From Mesorhizobium sp. ORS 3324 (GTDB lineage Bacteria; Pseudomonadota; Alphaproteobacteria; Rhizobiales; Rhizobiaceae), in the NCBI GenBank assembly GCA_000824825.2, contig LM655194.1, positions 342,936 through 406,935 of the forward strand: a DNA stretch of 64,000 nucleotides, read 5' to 3'. Positions 7,945 to 17,514 of the stretch are shown piece by piece (positions within the stretch are counted from its first letter, which is position 1; every line of letters begins with the position of its first letter). Made by a program: the position numbers and the translations under genes. The notes under the pieces are model-generated. The model worked only from the letters and a program-made list of their open reading frames with translations, was not told the DNA's origin and searched no databases.

Positions 7945-9864
7945 TTAGATGGCGACCTGCGTGCCTATCTCGACGACACGCCCCGTGGGGATCTGGAAAT
8001 ACTCTGTCGCATCAGCCGCCGTCTTCGCCAAACCTATGAACAGCCTGTCCTGCCAGATCGGCATGCCGGAATTGGGCGATGCCTTCAGCGAGCGCCGCGA
8101 CAGGAAGAAGGACGTCGTCATGATGTCGAACTTCCAGCCCTGCTTGCGGCAGATCGCGAGCGCGCGCGGAATGTTGGGCTGCTCCATATAGCCGAAGGTC
8201 AGCGTCACCCGCATGAACAGCTCGTTGACTGTCTCCATCTTCACCCGCTCGCTGTCCGGCACGATAGGCTGCGGCGCCGTCACCACCGAAAGTATGACGT
8301 TCTGCTCATGCAGCACCTTGTAGTGCTTCAGGCTGTGCATCAACGCCGTCGGCGCGCTCAGCGGGTCGCTGGTCAGGAACACGGCGGTTCCGGACACCAG
8401 TTGCGGCTTCTTCTTCAGAAGGTTCGCAGCCAGGAAATCGAGCGGGATCTCGTTGCGGCGCGTCTTGTCGAACAGATACCGGCTGCCGCGCACCCAGGTC
8501 CACATGCCGAGGATGATGGCGAAGGCCACGGCCAGCGAAGACCAGCCGCCCTCGAACACCTTGATGATATTGGAAGCGAAGAAGCCGATATCGATGAGCG
8601 CGAATACTGCCGTCAGCGCGACCGCCGGCCAGATGTTCCACTTCCAGATGCGCGTCATGACGACGAACAGCAGCGTCGTCGTCACCAGCATGTTGCCCGT
8701 CACCGAGATGCCGTAGGCCGAGGCAAGTCTGCTGGACGCGCCGAAGCCGACCACCAACAGCATCACCACAAGCGCCAGCAGCATGTTGACGCGCGGCATG
8801 TAAACTTGCCCGGACTGTTTCTCCGACGTGTGCAGGATTTCGAGCCGCGGCAGCATATTGAGTTGCACAGCCTGCCTGGCTAGCGAATAGGCGCCGGAGA
8901 TCACCGCCTGGCTGGCAATCACGGTCGCCGCCGTCGCCAGCGCCACCATGGGGATGAGGGCCCAGCCCTCGTTCATCTCGAAGAACGGATGGCCGACGGT
9001 GCCACCCTTGGCAAGCACGTAGGCGCCTTGCCCGGCGTAATTCAAAAGCAGGCACGGAAATACGATCGCCAGCCACGCCAGCACGATCGGCTTGCGGCCG
9101 AAATGGCCAAGGTCGGCATAGAGCGCCTCGGCGCCGGTGACCGCCAGGAACACCGCGCCGATGGTCACGAAGGAAACGTCGGGTGAATTGATCAGGAAGG
9201 CGACAATGTAATGCGGGCTGATCGCCCACAGGATCTCGGGGTCGTCGATAATATGATTGAGGCCGGAAAGACCGATGGCCAGGAACCACAGCGCGGTGAC
9301 CGGACCGAATACGAGACCGACGCCGCCCGTGCCGAACCGCTGCACGGCAAACAGGATGGCAAGGATGAGCAGTGTCAGTGGCACGACATAAGGCTGGAAG
9401 GTAGGCGTCACGACCTCCAGACCTTCGACCGCCGAAAGCACCGAGATGGCGGGCGTGATCACCGCGTCGCCGAAGAACAGCGACGCCCCGATGATGCCGA
9501 TGCCGAGGATGATAGCCGAGCGCGTGGGAAAACTGCCGCGCACCAGGGCCATCAGCGAGAGCACGCCGCCTTCACCGCGGTTGTCGGCGCGCAGCACGAA
9601 CATGATGTATTTGATGGTGACCGTGATGGTGAGTGACCAGATGATCAGCGACAGCACGCCAAGGATGTCGCCACGGGTGGCCACATCGCCGCCGGACGAA
9701 GCATGCAATGCCTCGCGCAACGCGTAGATCGGGCTGGTCCCGATATCGCCATAGACCACACCGAGCGCGCCAAGCATCAGCATCTTGGTGCTGTGCTGCT
9801 CGACTTCAGTATGGCTCGATTGGTCGACGGGTTCTGCCTCACTACCACTATTGGTAAGGGCCAT
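7945..9864 (-). CDS. kup: Low-affinity potassium uptake protein Kup
   Basis: Inner-membrane K+/H+ symporter of the KUP/HAK/KT family. The N terminus contains the diagnostic LGALGVVYGDIGTSPIYALREAL stretch (GDIGTSPLY-type motif) in the first membrane helix, followed by about eleven more hydrophobic segments and a 150-residue cytoplasmic C-terminal domain. The length of 639 residues is usual. I use ATG 9864, which has GGAG nine bases upstream; a GTG at 9873 is an alternative. No regulatory RNA or K+-sensor gene is seen next to it. Confidence 0.95.
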   Translation of the reverse strand: MALTNSGSEAEPVDQSSHTEVEQHSTKMLMLGALGVVYGDIGTSPIYALREALHASSGGDVATRGDILGVLSLIIWSLTITVTIKYIMFVLRADNRGEGGVLSLMALVRGSFPTRSAIILGIGIIGASLFFGDAVITPAISVLSAVEGLEVVTPTFQPYVVPLTLLILAILFAVQRFGTGGVGLVFGPVTALWFLAIGLSGLNHIIDDPEILWAISPHYIVAFLINSPDVSFVTIGAVFLAVTGAEALYADLGHFGRKPIVLAWLAIVFPCLLLNYAGQGAYVLAKGGTVGHPFFEMNEGWALIPMVALATAATVIASQAVISGAYSLARQAVQLNMLPRLEILHTSEKQSGQVYMPRVNMLLALVVMLLVVGFGASSRLASAYGISVTGNMLVTTTLLFVVMTRIWKWNIWPAVALTAVFALIDIGFFASNIIKVFEGGWSSLAVAFAIILGMWTWVRGSRYLFDKTRRNEIPLDFLAANLLKKKPQLVSGTAVFLTSDPLSAPTALMHSLKHYKVLHEQNVILSVVTAPQPIVPDSERVKMETVNELFMRVTLTFGYMEQPNIPRALAICRKQGWKFDIMTTSFFLSRRSLKASPNSGMPIWQDRLFIGLAKTAADATEYFQIPTGRVVEIGTQVAI

Positions 9865-9967
9865 AAACGACACTCCGATAAACGCGCGGTGCTCTACGCT
9901 TGCTGCGATGCAATATCAAGTGCCGCAACGTGATGGCTCCCATGCCTGTCACGCGCAGCTCCCGGAG

Positions 9968-10708
9968 CTACCATCCGCAGGCCTTCAAGAACCTCCCAAC
10001 CGTACCCGCCATGCCATACTCCAGCGCATCGGCTGTCAACCCATGTCCGATCGACACTTCGGCCAATGCCGGAATGCGCCTGGCGAGCGCCGGCAGGTTG
10101 CTCACGGTCAGATCGTGCCCTGCATTGACCTGAAGCCCTGCCGCGAAAGCCGCGTCGGCGGTTTTTCCCAGTTTTTCCAATTCCTTCGCGGCCTTGGCGG
10201 AATCGGAATGGCAACTGCCATACGGGCCGGTGTAGAGCTCGATCCGGTCGGCGCCGGTATCGCGCGCGGCACTCACCCCGGCCGGATCGGCATCGGAGAA
10301 CAACGACACGCGAAAACCGCCCTTCTTCAGCCGCTTGACGATCGGCGTCAGGAATGCCGCCTGCGCGGTGAAGTTCCAGCCATGGTCCGAGGTCGCCTGC
10401 CCCGGGTCGTCAGGCACCAGCGTCACCTGTTCCGGCTGATGCTTTTCGACAAGCGCCAGGAAATCCTCGTTCGGATAGCCCTCGATGTTGAATTCAGCGC
10501 TCGGGAACTCGTCGTCGATCAGCGCCCTGATCTCCGGCAGGTCGGAGTGCCTGGTATGCCGCTCGTCGGGACGTGGATGGACGGTCAGCCCGTGCGCGCC
10601 GGCTGCCAGCGCGATGCGGCCGAGCCCGGTGACGCTCGGCCACGGCAGGTCCCGGCGGTTGCGCAGCATGGCGACGGCGTTGAGGTTGACCGAAAGCTTG
10701 GCGGGCAT
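9968..10708 (-). CDS. pdxJ: Pyridoxine 5'-phosphate synthase
   Basis: Last step of the DXP-dependent vitamin B6 pathway: condensation of 3-amino-2-oxopropyl phosphate with deoxyxylulose 5-phosphate. The 246-residue TIM barrel begins [20 protein letters not shown] with the family N-terminal VNLN motif, and contains HPRPDERHT and an ELYTGPY phosphate-binding region. GHGLTAD near residue 220 is the C-terminal phosphate/substrate-binding loop. The start ATG at 10708 is the family start. It stands alone on the minus strand, downstream of an intergenic repeat, and is not in an acpS operon here. Confidence 0.96.
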   Translation of the reverse strand: MPAKLSVNLNAVAMLRNRRDLPWPSVTGLGRIALAAGAHGLTVHPRPDERHTRHSDLPEIRALIDDEFPSAEFNIEGYPNEDFLALVEKHQPEQVTLVPDDPGQATSDHGWNFTAQAAFLTPIVKRLKKGGFRVSLFSDADPAGVSAARDTGADRIELYTGPYGSCHSDSAKAAKELEKLGKTADAAFAAGLQVNAGHDLTVSNLPALARRIPALAEVSIGHGLTADALEYGMAGTVGRFLKACGW

Positions 10709-10791
10709 GGTCCAGCATCCATTTTGGCGTTGGCGCGCATCTATAGCGCCTTTGAAGGGAACAGATAGAGGTTTCCGGTGTTCCAGATGAC

Positions 10792-10899
10792 TAAAGCATG
10801 TCGCCCAAAATTGTGCAGCGGTTTTGAGAAAACGACATGCATCAAAACAAGGACTTAAAGCGCGTCGCTCGGATCCGTTTCGGCACGACGCGCTTTAAA
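10792..10899. repeat. Double-hairpin intergenic repeat (aaagcatgtcg type)
   Basis: Two inverted repeats in tandem: aaagcatgtcg...cgacatgc and taaagcgcgtcg...cgacgcgcttta, separated by tcaaaacaagga. Lies between divergent pdxJ and the SpoIIAA-like gene. The gcagcggtttt core and the tcaaaacaa linker resemble the other element family in this window, which suggests related mobile or REP-like sequences. Confidence 0.75.
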
Positions 10900-10928
10900 G
10901 CGAGGTGGCCAGCGAAGGAAGAGCCAAA

Positions 10929-11324
10929 GTGAATCATCTCGATGCCGTGCCGGCGATACGCCGCATCGACACCAACCGCGACGCGCTTTTTGCCATCGAC
11001 GTCGTCGGCAACGTGTCGCCGAGGGATGCGGAGAACCTGTTCGGGCTGCTGGAAGCGGCCTATGCCCTGCATCCAAGGACCGACGTGCTGGTCAGGTTGA
11101 CGGATCACGAAAGCATCGATTGGGCAAGCATCTCGGAAGACACGTTGCGGGAGGGTGCGGCCCACGCGCTTGAGCATGTCGTTCGTTGCGCGGCAATCGG
11201 CGAGCCTGAATGGGCATCCTTCGTTCGCGACTTCTTCCCGAGCCCCTTGCCATTCCAATTCAGGCGTTTCGACAGTGACGATGAACCCTCAGCCTGGCAA
11301 TGGCTCGGCGCCAGGCCGCTCTAG
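10929..11324 (+). CDS. SpoIIAA-like (STAS/SEC14-type) protein
   Basis: A 131-residue protein with a pattern like the SpoIIAA-like family (pfam11964): an acidic 'DALFAIDVVGNVSPRDAENLFGLLEAA' start with a central DVLVRL strand and a C-terminal FRRFDSDDEPSAWQWL helix. Such proteins are small cytoplasmic domains of undefined role. GTG at 10929 is preferred because AAGGAAGA sits just upstream; GTG 10905 is in frame but unsupported. The stop TAG at 11322 is part of the CTAG with which the next palindromic repeat begins. Confidence 0.65.
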   Translation: MNHLDAVPAIRRIDTNRDALFAIDVVGNVSPRDAENLFGLLEAAYALHPRTDVLVRLTDHESIDWASISEDTLREGAAHALEHVVRCAAIGEPEWASFVRDFFPSPLPFQFRRFDSDDEPSAWQWLGARPL

Positions 11325-11425
11325 ATCAATTCCAGGAAAGTGTGAAACGGTTTGCCGTCCGGAATTGTGTCAGAACAAAGAGATAGAGCGGTTTGCCGTT
11401 TCCCTGAAACGCTGAAGTGCTCTAG
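11321..11425. repeat. Palindromic repeat element, copy 2
   Basis: Same family as the element at 6753: gatcaattccaggaaagtgtg, then tgccgtccggaattgtg, linker, and a second hairpin agagcggtttgccgtttcc...gctct. Both ends are CTAG. The left CTAG supplies the stop codon of the plus-strand SpoIIAA-like gene and the right one the stop codon of the minus-strand helicase gene, so the element exactly fills the space between two convergent genes. Confidence 0.85.
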
Positions 11426-12549
11426 CGCACGATCGTCAGCCGCTCGGCCGCGCGGGTGATTGCCGTGTAGAGCCAGCGCTGCCGGGTCTCCTTGAACGCC
11501 CAGCTCTCGTCGAAGAGCACCACGTCGTTCCACTGAGAGCCCTGGGCCTTGTGCACAGTCAGCGCATAGCCATAGTCGAAATCGTCGAAGCGCTTCTTCT
11601 GCTGCCAGGGAATCTCGGCGTCGGGATCCTCGAACGCCGCCTTAAGCAGCTTGATCTTGGCGACGCCGCGGTCGGGATCGTCCTCCTCCGGCGAGACCAA
11701 AAGGTTGATGCCTGGCTTCACCGTCTCGCGCGAGGAGGTCATCACCTTCCACAGCGAGCCGTTGAGCAGCCCCTTGGCGGGATCGTTGCGCAGACAGACC
11801 AGCTTGTCGCCGGCTTGCGGGAAATCGGCGGAAAAGCCCTTCAATTCGCGCAGGCGCTGGTTGTAGCGCCGCCGCGTGCGATTGGTGCCGACCAGCACCT
11901 GGTCGGCCTTGAGCACAAGGTCCTGGGTGACCCCTTCCCTGCCGATCACCTGCGCCGTGCCGTAGTCGCCATGCATGAACTCGCGGCCTTCGCGCACATC
12001 GAGCGCCAGCCTGATGATCGGATTGTCCTGCGCCTGGCGATGGATTTCGGTGAGCAGCACGTCCGGCTCGTGTTCGGTGAAGAAGCCCCCGCCCGAGATC
12101 GGCGGCAGCTGGGCCGGGTCGCCAAGCACCAGAATCGGCGTGCCGAAGCTCATCAGGTCGCGGCCGAGCTGCTCGTCGACCATCGAGCATTCGTCGATGA
12201 CGACCAGCTTGGCGCGTGCGATCGGGCTTTGCCGGTTGAGCGCGAAGGTCGGCGAGATCGAAGTCTTGCCGGTGATTTCGTCCTCGACCGACTCCTCGCC
12301 CCTGGGTCTATAGATCAGCGAATGGATGGTGCGGGCGTTGATCGCGCCCTTGGAGCGCAGCACCTGCGCGGCCTTGCCAGTGAAGGCGGCGAACTGCACC
12401 TGTCCGTCGACATGCTCGGCGAAATAGCGCGCCAGCGTCGTCTTGCCGGTGCCGGCATAGCCGAACAGGCGGAAGACCTGCGGCCGCCCGGCCTTCAGCC
12501 AGCGGCCGACCGCCTTCAAAGCCTCGTCCTGTTGAGGAGAGAATTCCAT
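11422..12549 (-). CDS. RecD-like ATP-dependent DNA helicase (superfamily 1)
   Basis: A 375-residue SF1B helicase. GYAGTGKTT is Walker A (about residue 30), VVIDECSMVDEQL is motif II, VLGDPAQLPP is motif III, and a UvrD_C_2-like end shows YGYALTVHKAQGSQW with LYTAITRA near the C terminus. This is the compact Dda/RecD2-like form found as a stand-alone gene in rhizobia; no RecB or RecC is present. ATG 12549 gives the usual FSPQQDEAL N terminus. The stop codon is contributed by the adjacent palindromic repeat. Likely a DNA-repair or replication accessory helicase. Confidence 0.9.
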   Translation of the reverse strand: MEFSPQQDEALKAVGRWLKAGRPQVFRLFGYAGTGKTTLARYFAEHVDGQVQFAAFTGKAAQVLRSKGAINARTIHSLIYRPRGEESVEDEITGKTSISPTFALNRQSPIARAKLVVIDECSMVDEQLGRDLMSFGTPILVLGDPAQLPPISGGGFFTEHEPDVLLTEIHRQAQDNPIIRLALDVREGREFMHGDYGTAQVIGREGVTQDLVLKADQVLVGTNRTRRRYNQRLRELKGFSADFPQAGDKLVCLRNDPAKGLLNGSLWKVMTSSRETVKPGINLLVSPEEDDPDRGVAKIKLLKAAFEDPDAEIPWQQKKRFDDFDYGYALTVHKAQGSQWNDVVLFDESWAFKETRQRWLYTAITRAAERLTIVR

Positions 12550-12696
12550 CAGCGCGACAGACCGGATTCGCGAGCGAAATACAAGATTTGTCCCATCACA
12601 GGCGAGGCCTGTGATGATCTCACTTGCCACCAGCCGGGCACGCTATCAGGCGCAAACCGGAACGTAAAGAGAACAAGTCTGTATGGATTTAGCCTA

Positions 12697-13044
12697 TTAG
12701 CCGGGCCCTGGATCGTTCTCCAGCAGGATCGGCTTGCCATGTGGCGTCGCATGCGCGGCGCGTTCCCAGGCGGCGGCGAATGCGTCGACTTCTGACTTGC
12801 CGGCAACGCCTTTCAGCGACAGCAATTTTTCCAGCGCCGCCAGCCAATGCTCGTAGTAGTCGTGCCCATCGCTCGCGGCGTCCGGCTTCTTCACTTCGGC
12901 CGACAGCGCGTCTGCCCACTCGCTCCACGAGAACAGGCCCTCGTCGTGCAGCGCGACAGTCATCGCGAAAGCCTGCGCCTGCCATGGTTCGACGAACACC
13001 GGATCATCGAAGACCGCCGGCCGTTCAGTTTCATGCCGGCTCAA
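12697..13044 (-). CDS. Nitrile hydratase accessory/activator protein
   Basis: A 115-residue protein with ERPAVFDDPVFVEPWQAQAF and GLFSWSEWADAL, the pattern of the small activator (P14K-type) that resembles the beta-subunit N-terminal domain. It loads cobalt into the alpha subunit. I assign the start to TTG 13044, which has GGGAGA six bases upstream and overlaps the beta-subunit stop by 14 bp, consistent with translational coupling; no ATG is available in frame before the conserved region. Third gene of the alpha-beta-activator operon. Confidence 0.82.
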   Translation of the reverse strand: MSRHETERPAVFDDPVFVEPWQAQAFAMTVALHDEGLFSWSEWADALSAEVKKPDAASDGHDYYEHWLAALEKLLSLKGVAGKSEVDAFAAAWERAAHATPHGKPILLENDPGPG

Positions 13045-13690
13045 GATAGCTCTCCCAGGCATCGATCGAGACGCTGAGCGTCGGATCCGCGCCCTCGCCC
13101 CAGATTTCGGCCCCGTCGAACACCACCGTGTAGACCCATTGCGGGTTCTCGCCCTTGCCATGCGCGTTGCTGTCGGGGAACACGAAGCCGTCGCGCACGG
13201 CCTCGATCCTGCCGTTCCTGCCGCGCGCATAGCGCGGCAGGCGCGTATGGCCGGTGGGATTGAAATTCTTCGTCCGCACGCGGTCGCCTGCCCGGAAGCG
13301 CGCCGGCGCGGCGACAGGCCGGTCGCACGGCCCGCCCTTGGCAAGCACCGTCGGTACGTCCGCCGCCTTCAGCACTCTTTTCGGCGTCGCGGCCGTATCG
13401 ACCGCCTTGCCGGCGGCCAGATCGCGCTCGCTGACGAAACCGTGGCGCTTCAAAAGTGTCTCCAGCGCCTTGATCCAGATCTGGTAATAGCTCGAGGCAT
13501 AGTAGTCGGCCGGATGCAGCGATTCCCGCGCATGCCGGCTCTCGTCGATGTTCCAGGCGCCCATGGCGCCGGCGGTCAGCGTCACCCCGAGCGCGCGCTT
13601 CTCCCATTCGGCGTGGAAATAGGGCTCATCCTGTTCGGGCGCGACCGGGCCGAAGCCCATCTGCCCGCCGAGATCCTGCGGCCCGTTCAT
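13031..13690 (-). CDS. nthB: Nitrile hydratase beta subunit
   Basis: 219 residues starting [19 protein letters not shown], the beta-subunit hallmark. The C-terminal domain with [11 protein letters not shown] and [15 protein letters not shown] is the SH3-like part of the subunit. Together with the alpha subunit it hydrates nitriles to amides. The start ATG overlaps the alpha-subunit TGA (ATGA), and the 3' end overlaps the activator start. The Arg of RYARG is the conserved residue that contacts the claw setting in the alpha subunit. Confidence 0.94.
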   Translation of the reverse strand: MNGPQDLGGQMGFGPVAPEQDEPYFHAEWEKRALGVTLTAGAMGAWNIDESRHARESLHPADYYASSYYQIWIKALETLLKRHGFVSERDLAAGKAVDTAATPKRVLKAADVPTVLAKGGPCDRPVAAPARFRAGDRVRTKNFNPTGHTRLPRYARGRNGRIEAVRDGFVFPDSNAHGKGENPQWVYTVVFDGAEIWGEGADPTLSVSIDAWESYLEPA

Positions 13691-14292
13691 GTAGGCTCCT
13701 TCGCCAGCGCCGTGCCGATCATCGCATCGCGGCTGACCAGCCCGGCAAGTTGTTCCTCGCTCCAGCCTTCTGTGCCCTTCGGCCGCATCGGCACCACCAG
13801 GTAGCGAAGCTCTGCTGTCGAATCCCAGACGCGGATCTTCTTGTCCGCCGGCAGCGTCAGCCCGAACTCCTCGAGCACGCCGCGCGGATCGATCACCGCC
13901 CGTGAGCGGTAGGGCGGCGCCTTGTACCAGACCGGCGGCAAGCCCAGCACCGACCAAGGATAGCAGGAGCAGAGCGTGCAGACGACGAGGTTATGCGTCT
14001 CCTCGGTATTGAAGACGGCCTGCATGTGCTCGCCCTGGCGGCCGGTATAGCCGAGCGAGGCGATCGCCGCCGTCGCGTCACGCTTCAGCCATTCGGCATA
14101 GGCGGGGTCATTCCAGGCCTTGGCCACCACCCTGGCGCCGTTGCGGGGGCCGATCTTCGTCTCGTAGGTATCGACGATGACGTCGATGGCCGCCGGATCG
14201 ATCAGGCCTTTCTCGGTGAGGATCGTCTCCAGCGCGCGCACGCGCGCGGCGAACGGATCGAGCTCGTTGTCGTGGTCGTGATCATGGGACAT
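13687..14292 (-). CDS. nthA: Nitrile hydratase alpha subunit, cobalt type
   Basis: 201 residues. The metal-binding sequence VCTLCSC (residues 104-110) has Thr in the second position, which marks the Co(III) form rather than the Fe form (CSLCSC). Cys residues in this motif carry post-translational oxidation in characterised enzymes. An N-terminal [11 protein letters not shown]is/Asp-rich tail is visible. The gene begins a three-gene operon (alpha, beta, activator) 63 bp after the RND efflux gene, so it may be co-transcribed with the pump. No amidase gene follows in the window. Confidence 0.95.
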   Translation of the reverse strand: MSHDHDHDNELDPFAARVRALETILTEKGLIDPAAIDVIVDTYETKIGPRNGARVVAKAWNDPAYAEWLKRDATAAIASLGYTGRQGEHMQAVFNTEETHNLVVCTLCSCYPWSVLGLPPVWYKAPPYRSRAVIDPRGVLEEFGLTLPADKKIRVWDSTAELRYLVVPMRPKGTEGWSEEQLAGLVSRDAMIGTALAKEPT

Positions 14293-14355
14293 GGCGCCAG
14301 ACTAGGATCGCCGGCAGGCCGCCGCAAGCGTAACGCCTTGGGCCAGAAGCGTAGC

Positions 14356-17300
14356 CTACTCTGCAGCCACCTTCTTCGGTTCGGCTTCTTCCTCGGGGTC
14401 GAAGAGCGAAGGCTGTTCGATAGGCTCGACCGCATGCAGCTCCGGCCGGCTCTTCTTCGAGGAGAAGCTGAGCAGCCAACCGGAGAAATGCTCGAAATAG
14501 ACATAGATGACCGGCGTGACGAACAGGGTGAGCGCCTGTGAGGCGAGCAGGCCGCCGACCACGGCGACGCCGAGCGGCTGGCGCAATTCGGCGCTGGCGC
14601 CGGTGCCGAGCGCGATCGGGAACGTGCCCATCAGCGCCGCCAGCGTCGTCATCATGATCGGCCGGAAACGCATCAGGCAGGCCCTGTGGATGGAGTCCAC
14701 CGCCGACATGCCCTGACGCCTGAGGTCCAGCGCGACATCGACCATCATAATGCCGTTCTTCTTGACGATGCCGATCAACATCAGGATGCCGATCACCGCG
14801 ATGACCGACAGATCCATCCCCGCGAGCTGCAACGCGACCAACGCTCCCAACACCGCCGACGGCAGACCGGTGAGGATGGTGAGCGGGTGGATGAAGCTCT
14901 CATAGAGCATGCCGAGCACGATATAGATGGTGAGGATCGCGCCGCCGATCAGCAGTCCCTGGTTGGCGAGCGAATCCTGGAAGGTCTTGGCCGTGCCGGC
15001 GAAGGTGGTCGAGATCGCCTTCGGCATGCCGATCTGCTCTTTCAGCTGGTCGATGCGGGCCACTGTGTCGCCGAGCGACACGCCCTGCGGCAGGTTGTAG
15101 GAGATCGTCACCGCCGGCAGCTGGCCGAGCTGGTTGACCGTCAGCGCGCCTGCCGTGCGATCGACGCGGGCGAAGGCGCCGAGCGGCACCAGGCTGCCGC
15201 TCGCCGTCCGCACCTGGATGGCCAGCATCCGCTCGGGCGACCACGCGATCTTCGGATCCAGCTCGGTGATGACTTCATAGCTGTCGGCCGAGCCGAAGAT
15301 GGTCGACACCTGATCCGTGCCGAAGCCGCCATAGAGAGCCGAGCGCAGCGTGTTGGTGTCGATGCCGAGCTGGGCGGCCTTGTCACGGTCGACCACCAGC
15401 GTCGCCTCCAGGGCATTGTTCTGCAGGTCGCTGGTGACGTCGGTGAACATGGTGTGGTCCGCCGCCATCGCATCATTCAGCTTCTGCGCCCAGATATCGG
15501 TCTGGCTGGTATCGAGACCCTGGACGACCAGCTGGTAGGCGCTGGCGGAAGACCGCGAACCAAGTCTCAGGTTCTGCACCGGCTGCATGTAGGACTCGAT
15601 GCCGGCCACACCGGCGAGCTGCCGCCGCAAGTCGGACAGCACCTTCTCGATATTGGGTCTCTGGCTCTTGTCCTTCAGCTGCACGTAGAGCTGTCCCTGG
15701 TTCAGCGCATTGTTGCCGCTGCCGACCGACCATGCGACATGCGACACATAGGGAGAGCGGGAGAAGACATTCGCCACTTGACCTTGCAGCTTGGTCATGG
15801 CGTCGAAGGAGATGTCCTGCCGGGCGATCGTCGTCACCGAAATCTGGCCGATATCCTCCTGCGGGAAGAAGCCCTTCGGCGAGGCCTGGATCAGCCAGAC
15901 CGACGCCGCCGCCGTTCCGATGAAGACGAGGAACACCAGGAACGTGTGCCGGAGGCAGAAAGTCAGGAGCCAATTGTAGCCGCGCGTGAAGATGTCGTGC
16001 CGCTCACCGCCCCTATGCGCCTCGCGGTCTGCCTTGGTCACCGACAGCAGCCGCGAGCACAACATCGGCGTCAGCGTCAGCGACACGAACATCGATGCCA
16101 GGATGGCGACGGTTACCACGACCGCGAATTCGTTGAAGATGCGGCCAATGACGCCACCCATCAGGAGCACGGGGATGAACACCGCCACCAGCGAGATCGA
16201 GATCGAAATGATGGTGAAGCCGATCTCGCGCGCGCCCTTCAGCGAGGCGTCGAAGGCCGACAGCCCATCCTCTTCCATGTGCCGGAATATGTTTTCGAGC
16301 ATGACGATGGCGTCGTCGACAACGAGGCCGACCGCGAGCGTCAGTCCCATCAACGAAATGTTGTCGATGGAGAAGCCGAACAGGAACATCGCGCCGAGCG
16401 TGGCGATCAGCGAGATCGGCACCGCCACCGCCGGGATGACGGTTGCCGTCAGCCGGCGCAGGAACACGAAGATCACCATCACCACCAGGGCGATGGTCAA
16501 AAGCAGCGTGAACTGCACGTCATCGACGGCGGCGCGGATCGATGTCGAACGGTCGTTGAGCAGCTTGATGCTGGCGGCGCCCGGCATCTGGTCCTGGAAG
16601 GAAGGCAGCATCGCCTTGACCTTGTCGACGACGTCGACGGTGTTGGCGTCGGGCTGGCGCTGCACGGCCATGATGATGGCGCGTGTACCGTCATACCAGC
16701 TCGCCGTCGTCGTGGTCTGCACCGAATCGACGACGCGGGTCACCTCGCCAAGCCGCACCGGATGGCCGTTCTTGGTGGCGATGATGAGGTTGGAGAACCC
16801 TGCCGCGTTGTCGAGCTGCGTGTTGGCGGTGATGGTGAGCTGCTGCTTGTTGTTCTGCAGCACGCCGAGCGGCGTGTTGCTGTTGGCGGAAGCGATCGCT
16901 GCCTGCAGCTGATCGATCGAGATGCCGCGCGCGGCAAGCGCGGTCGGATCGATCTGGATGCGCACCGCATATTTCTGCTGGCCGAAGATCGAGACCTGCG
17001 CCACCCCGTCGATCGTCGATAGCGATGGCGAGATGACATTCTCGGCGAATGCATCGAGGTCGGTCAGCGGAACCGTGTCGCTGACCAGTGACATCAGCAG
17101 GATCGGCGCGTCGGCCGGATTGACCTTTCGATAGCTCGGCGGCGAGGTCATCTCCGGCGGCAGCGATCTCTGCGTGCGCGCGATCGCGGCCTGCACGTCC
17201 GCGGCCGCCGCGTCGATGTCCCGGTTGAGCACGAACTGGATGGCGATCGAGGTCTGGCCGAGCGAGTTGGTGGTCGAGATCGAATCGATGCCGGCGATGG

Positions 17301-17514
17301 TGGAGAACTGCTTGATCAGCGGTGTCGCCACCGACGTCGCCATGGTTTCCGGCGAAGCGCCGGGCAGCTGGGCCGAGACGTTGACTACCGGAAATTCGGC
17401 GCTCGGCAGCGCCGCAACCGGCAGGAACTTGTAAGCAAAAATTCCGCCCAGCACGAGGGCGAACGACATCAGAAGCGTGGCGACGGGCCTGCGTATGCAG
17501 AATTCGGAGATCAT
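14356..17514 (-). CDS. RND multidrug efflux permease (HAE1 family)
   Basis: A 1052-residue inner-membrane proton/drug antiporter of the AcrB/MexF type. It begins MISEFCIRRPVATLLMSFAL, has the two periplasmic loops and twelve expected membrane segments, and shows GLTLAVGLVVDDAIVMLEN (helix 4 with the proton-relay Asp-Asp). Start ATG 17514 overlaps the membrane-fusion protein stop by 4 bp, so it is translated from the same mRNA. No outer-membrane TolC-like gene follows, so it probably uses a genome-wide partner. Substrates unknown. Confidence 0.95.
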   Translation of the reverse strand: MISEFCIRRPVATLLMSFALVLGGIFAYKFLPVAALPSAEFPVVNVSAQLPGASPETMATSVATPLIKQFSTIAGIDSISTTNSLGQTSIAIQFVLNRDIDAAAADVQAAIARTQRSLPPEMTSPPSYRKVNPADAPILLMSLVSDTVPLTDLDAFAENVISPSLSTIDGVAQVSIFGQQKYAVRIQIDPTALAARGISIDQLQAAIASANSNTPLGVLQNNKQQLTITANTQLDNAAGFSNLIIATKNGHPVRLGEVTRVVDSVQTTTTASWYDGTRAIIMAVQRQPDANTVDVVDKVKAMLPSFQDQMPGAASIKLLNDRSTSIRAAVDDVQFTLLLTIALVVMVIFVFLRRLTATVIPAVAVPISLIATLGAMFLFGFSIDNISLMGLTLAVGLVVDDAIVMLENIFRHMEEDGLSAFDASLKGAREIGFTIISISISLVAVFIPVLLMGGVIGRIFNEFAVVVTVAILASMFVSLTLTPMLCSRLLSVTKADREAHRGGERHDIFTRGYNWLLTFCLRHTFLVFLVFIGTAAASVWLIQASPKGFFPQEDIGQISVTTIARQDISFDAMTKLQGQVANVFSRSPYVSHVAWSVGSGNNALNQGQLYVQLKDKSQRPNIEKVLSDLRRQLAGVAGIESYMQPVQNLRLGSRSSASAYQLVVQGLDTSQTDIWAQKLNDAMAADHTMFTDVTSDLQNNALEATLVVDRDKAAQLGIDTNTLRSALYGGFGTDQVSTIFGSADSYEVITELDPKIAWSPERMLAIQVRTASGSLVPLGAFARVDRTAGALTVNQLGQLPAVTISYNLPQGVSLGDTVARIDQLKEQIGMPKAISTTFAGTAKTFQDSLANQGLLIGGAILTIYIVLGMLYESFIHPLTILTGLPSAVLGALVALQLAGMDLSVIAVIGILMLIGIVKKNGIMMVDVALDLRRQGMSAVDSIHRACLMRFRPIMMTTLAALMGTFPIALGTGASAELRQPLGVAVVGGLLASQALTLFVTPVIYVYFEHFSGWLLSFSSKKSRPELHAVEPIEQPSLFDPEEEAEPKKVAAE

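Noticed and set aside
14686..17022. Long open frame on the plus strand (778 codons)
   Set aside because: It is antisense to the RND permease gene and its translation is Arg/His/Asp-rich without domains; this is a shadow of high-GC codon bias.
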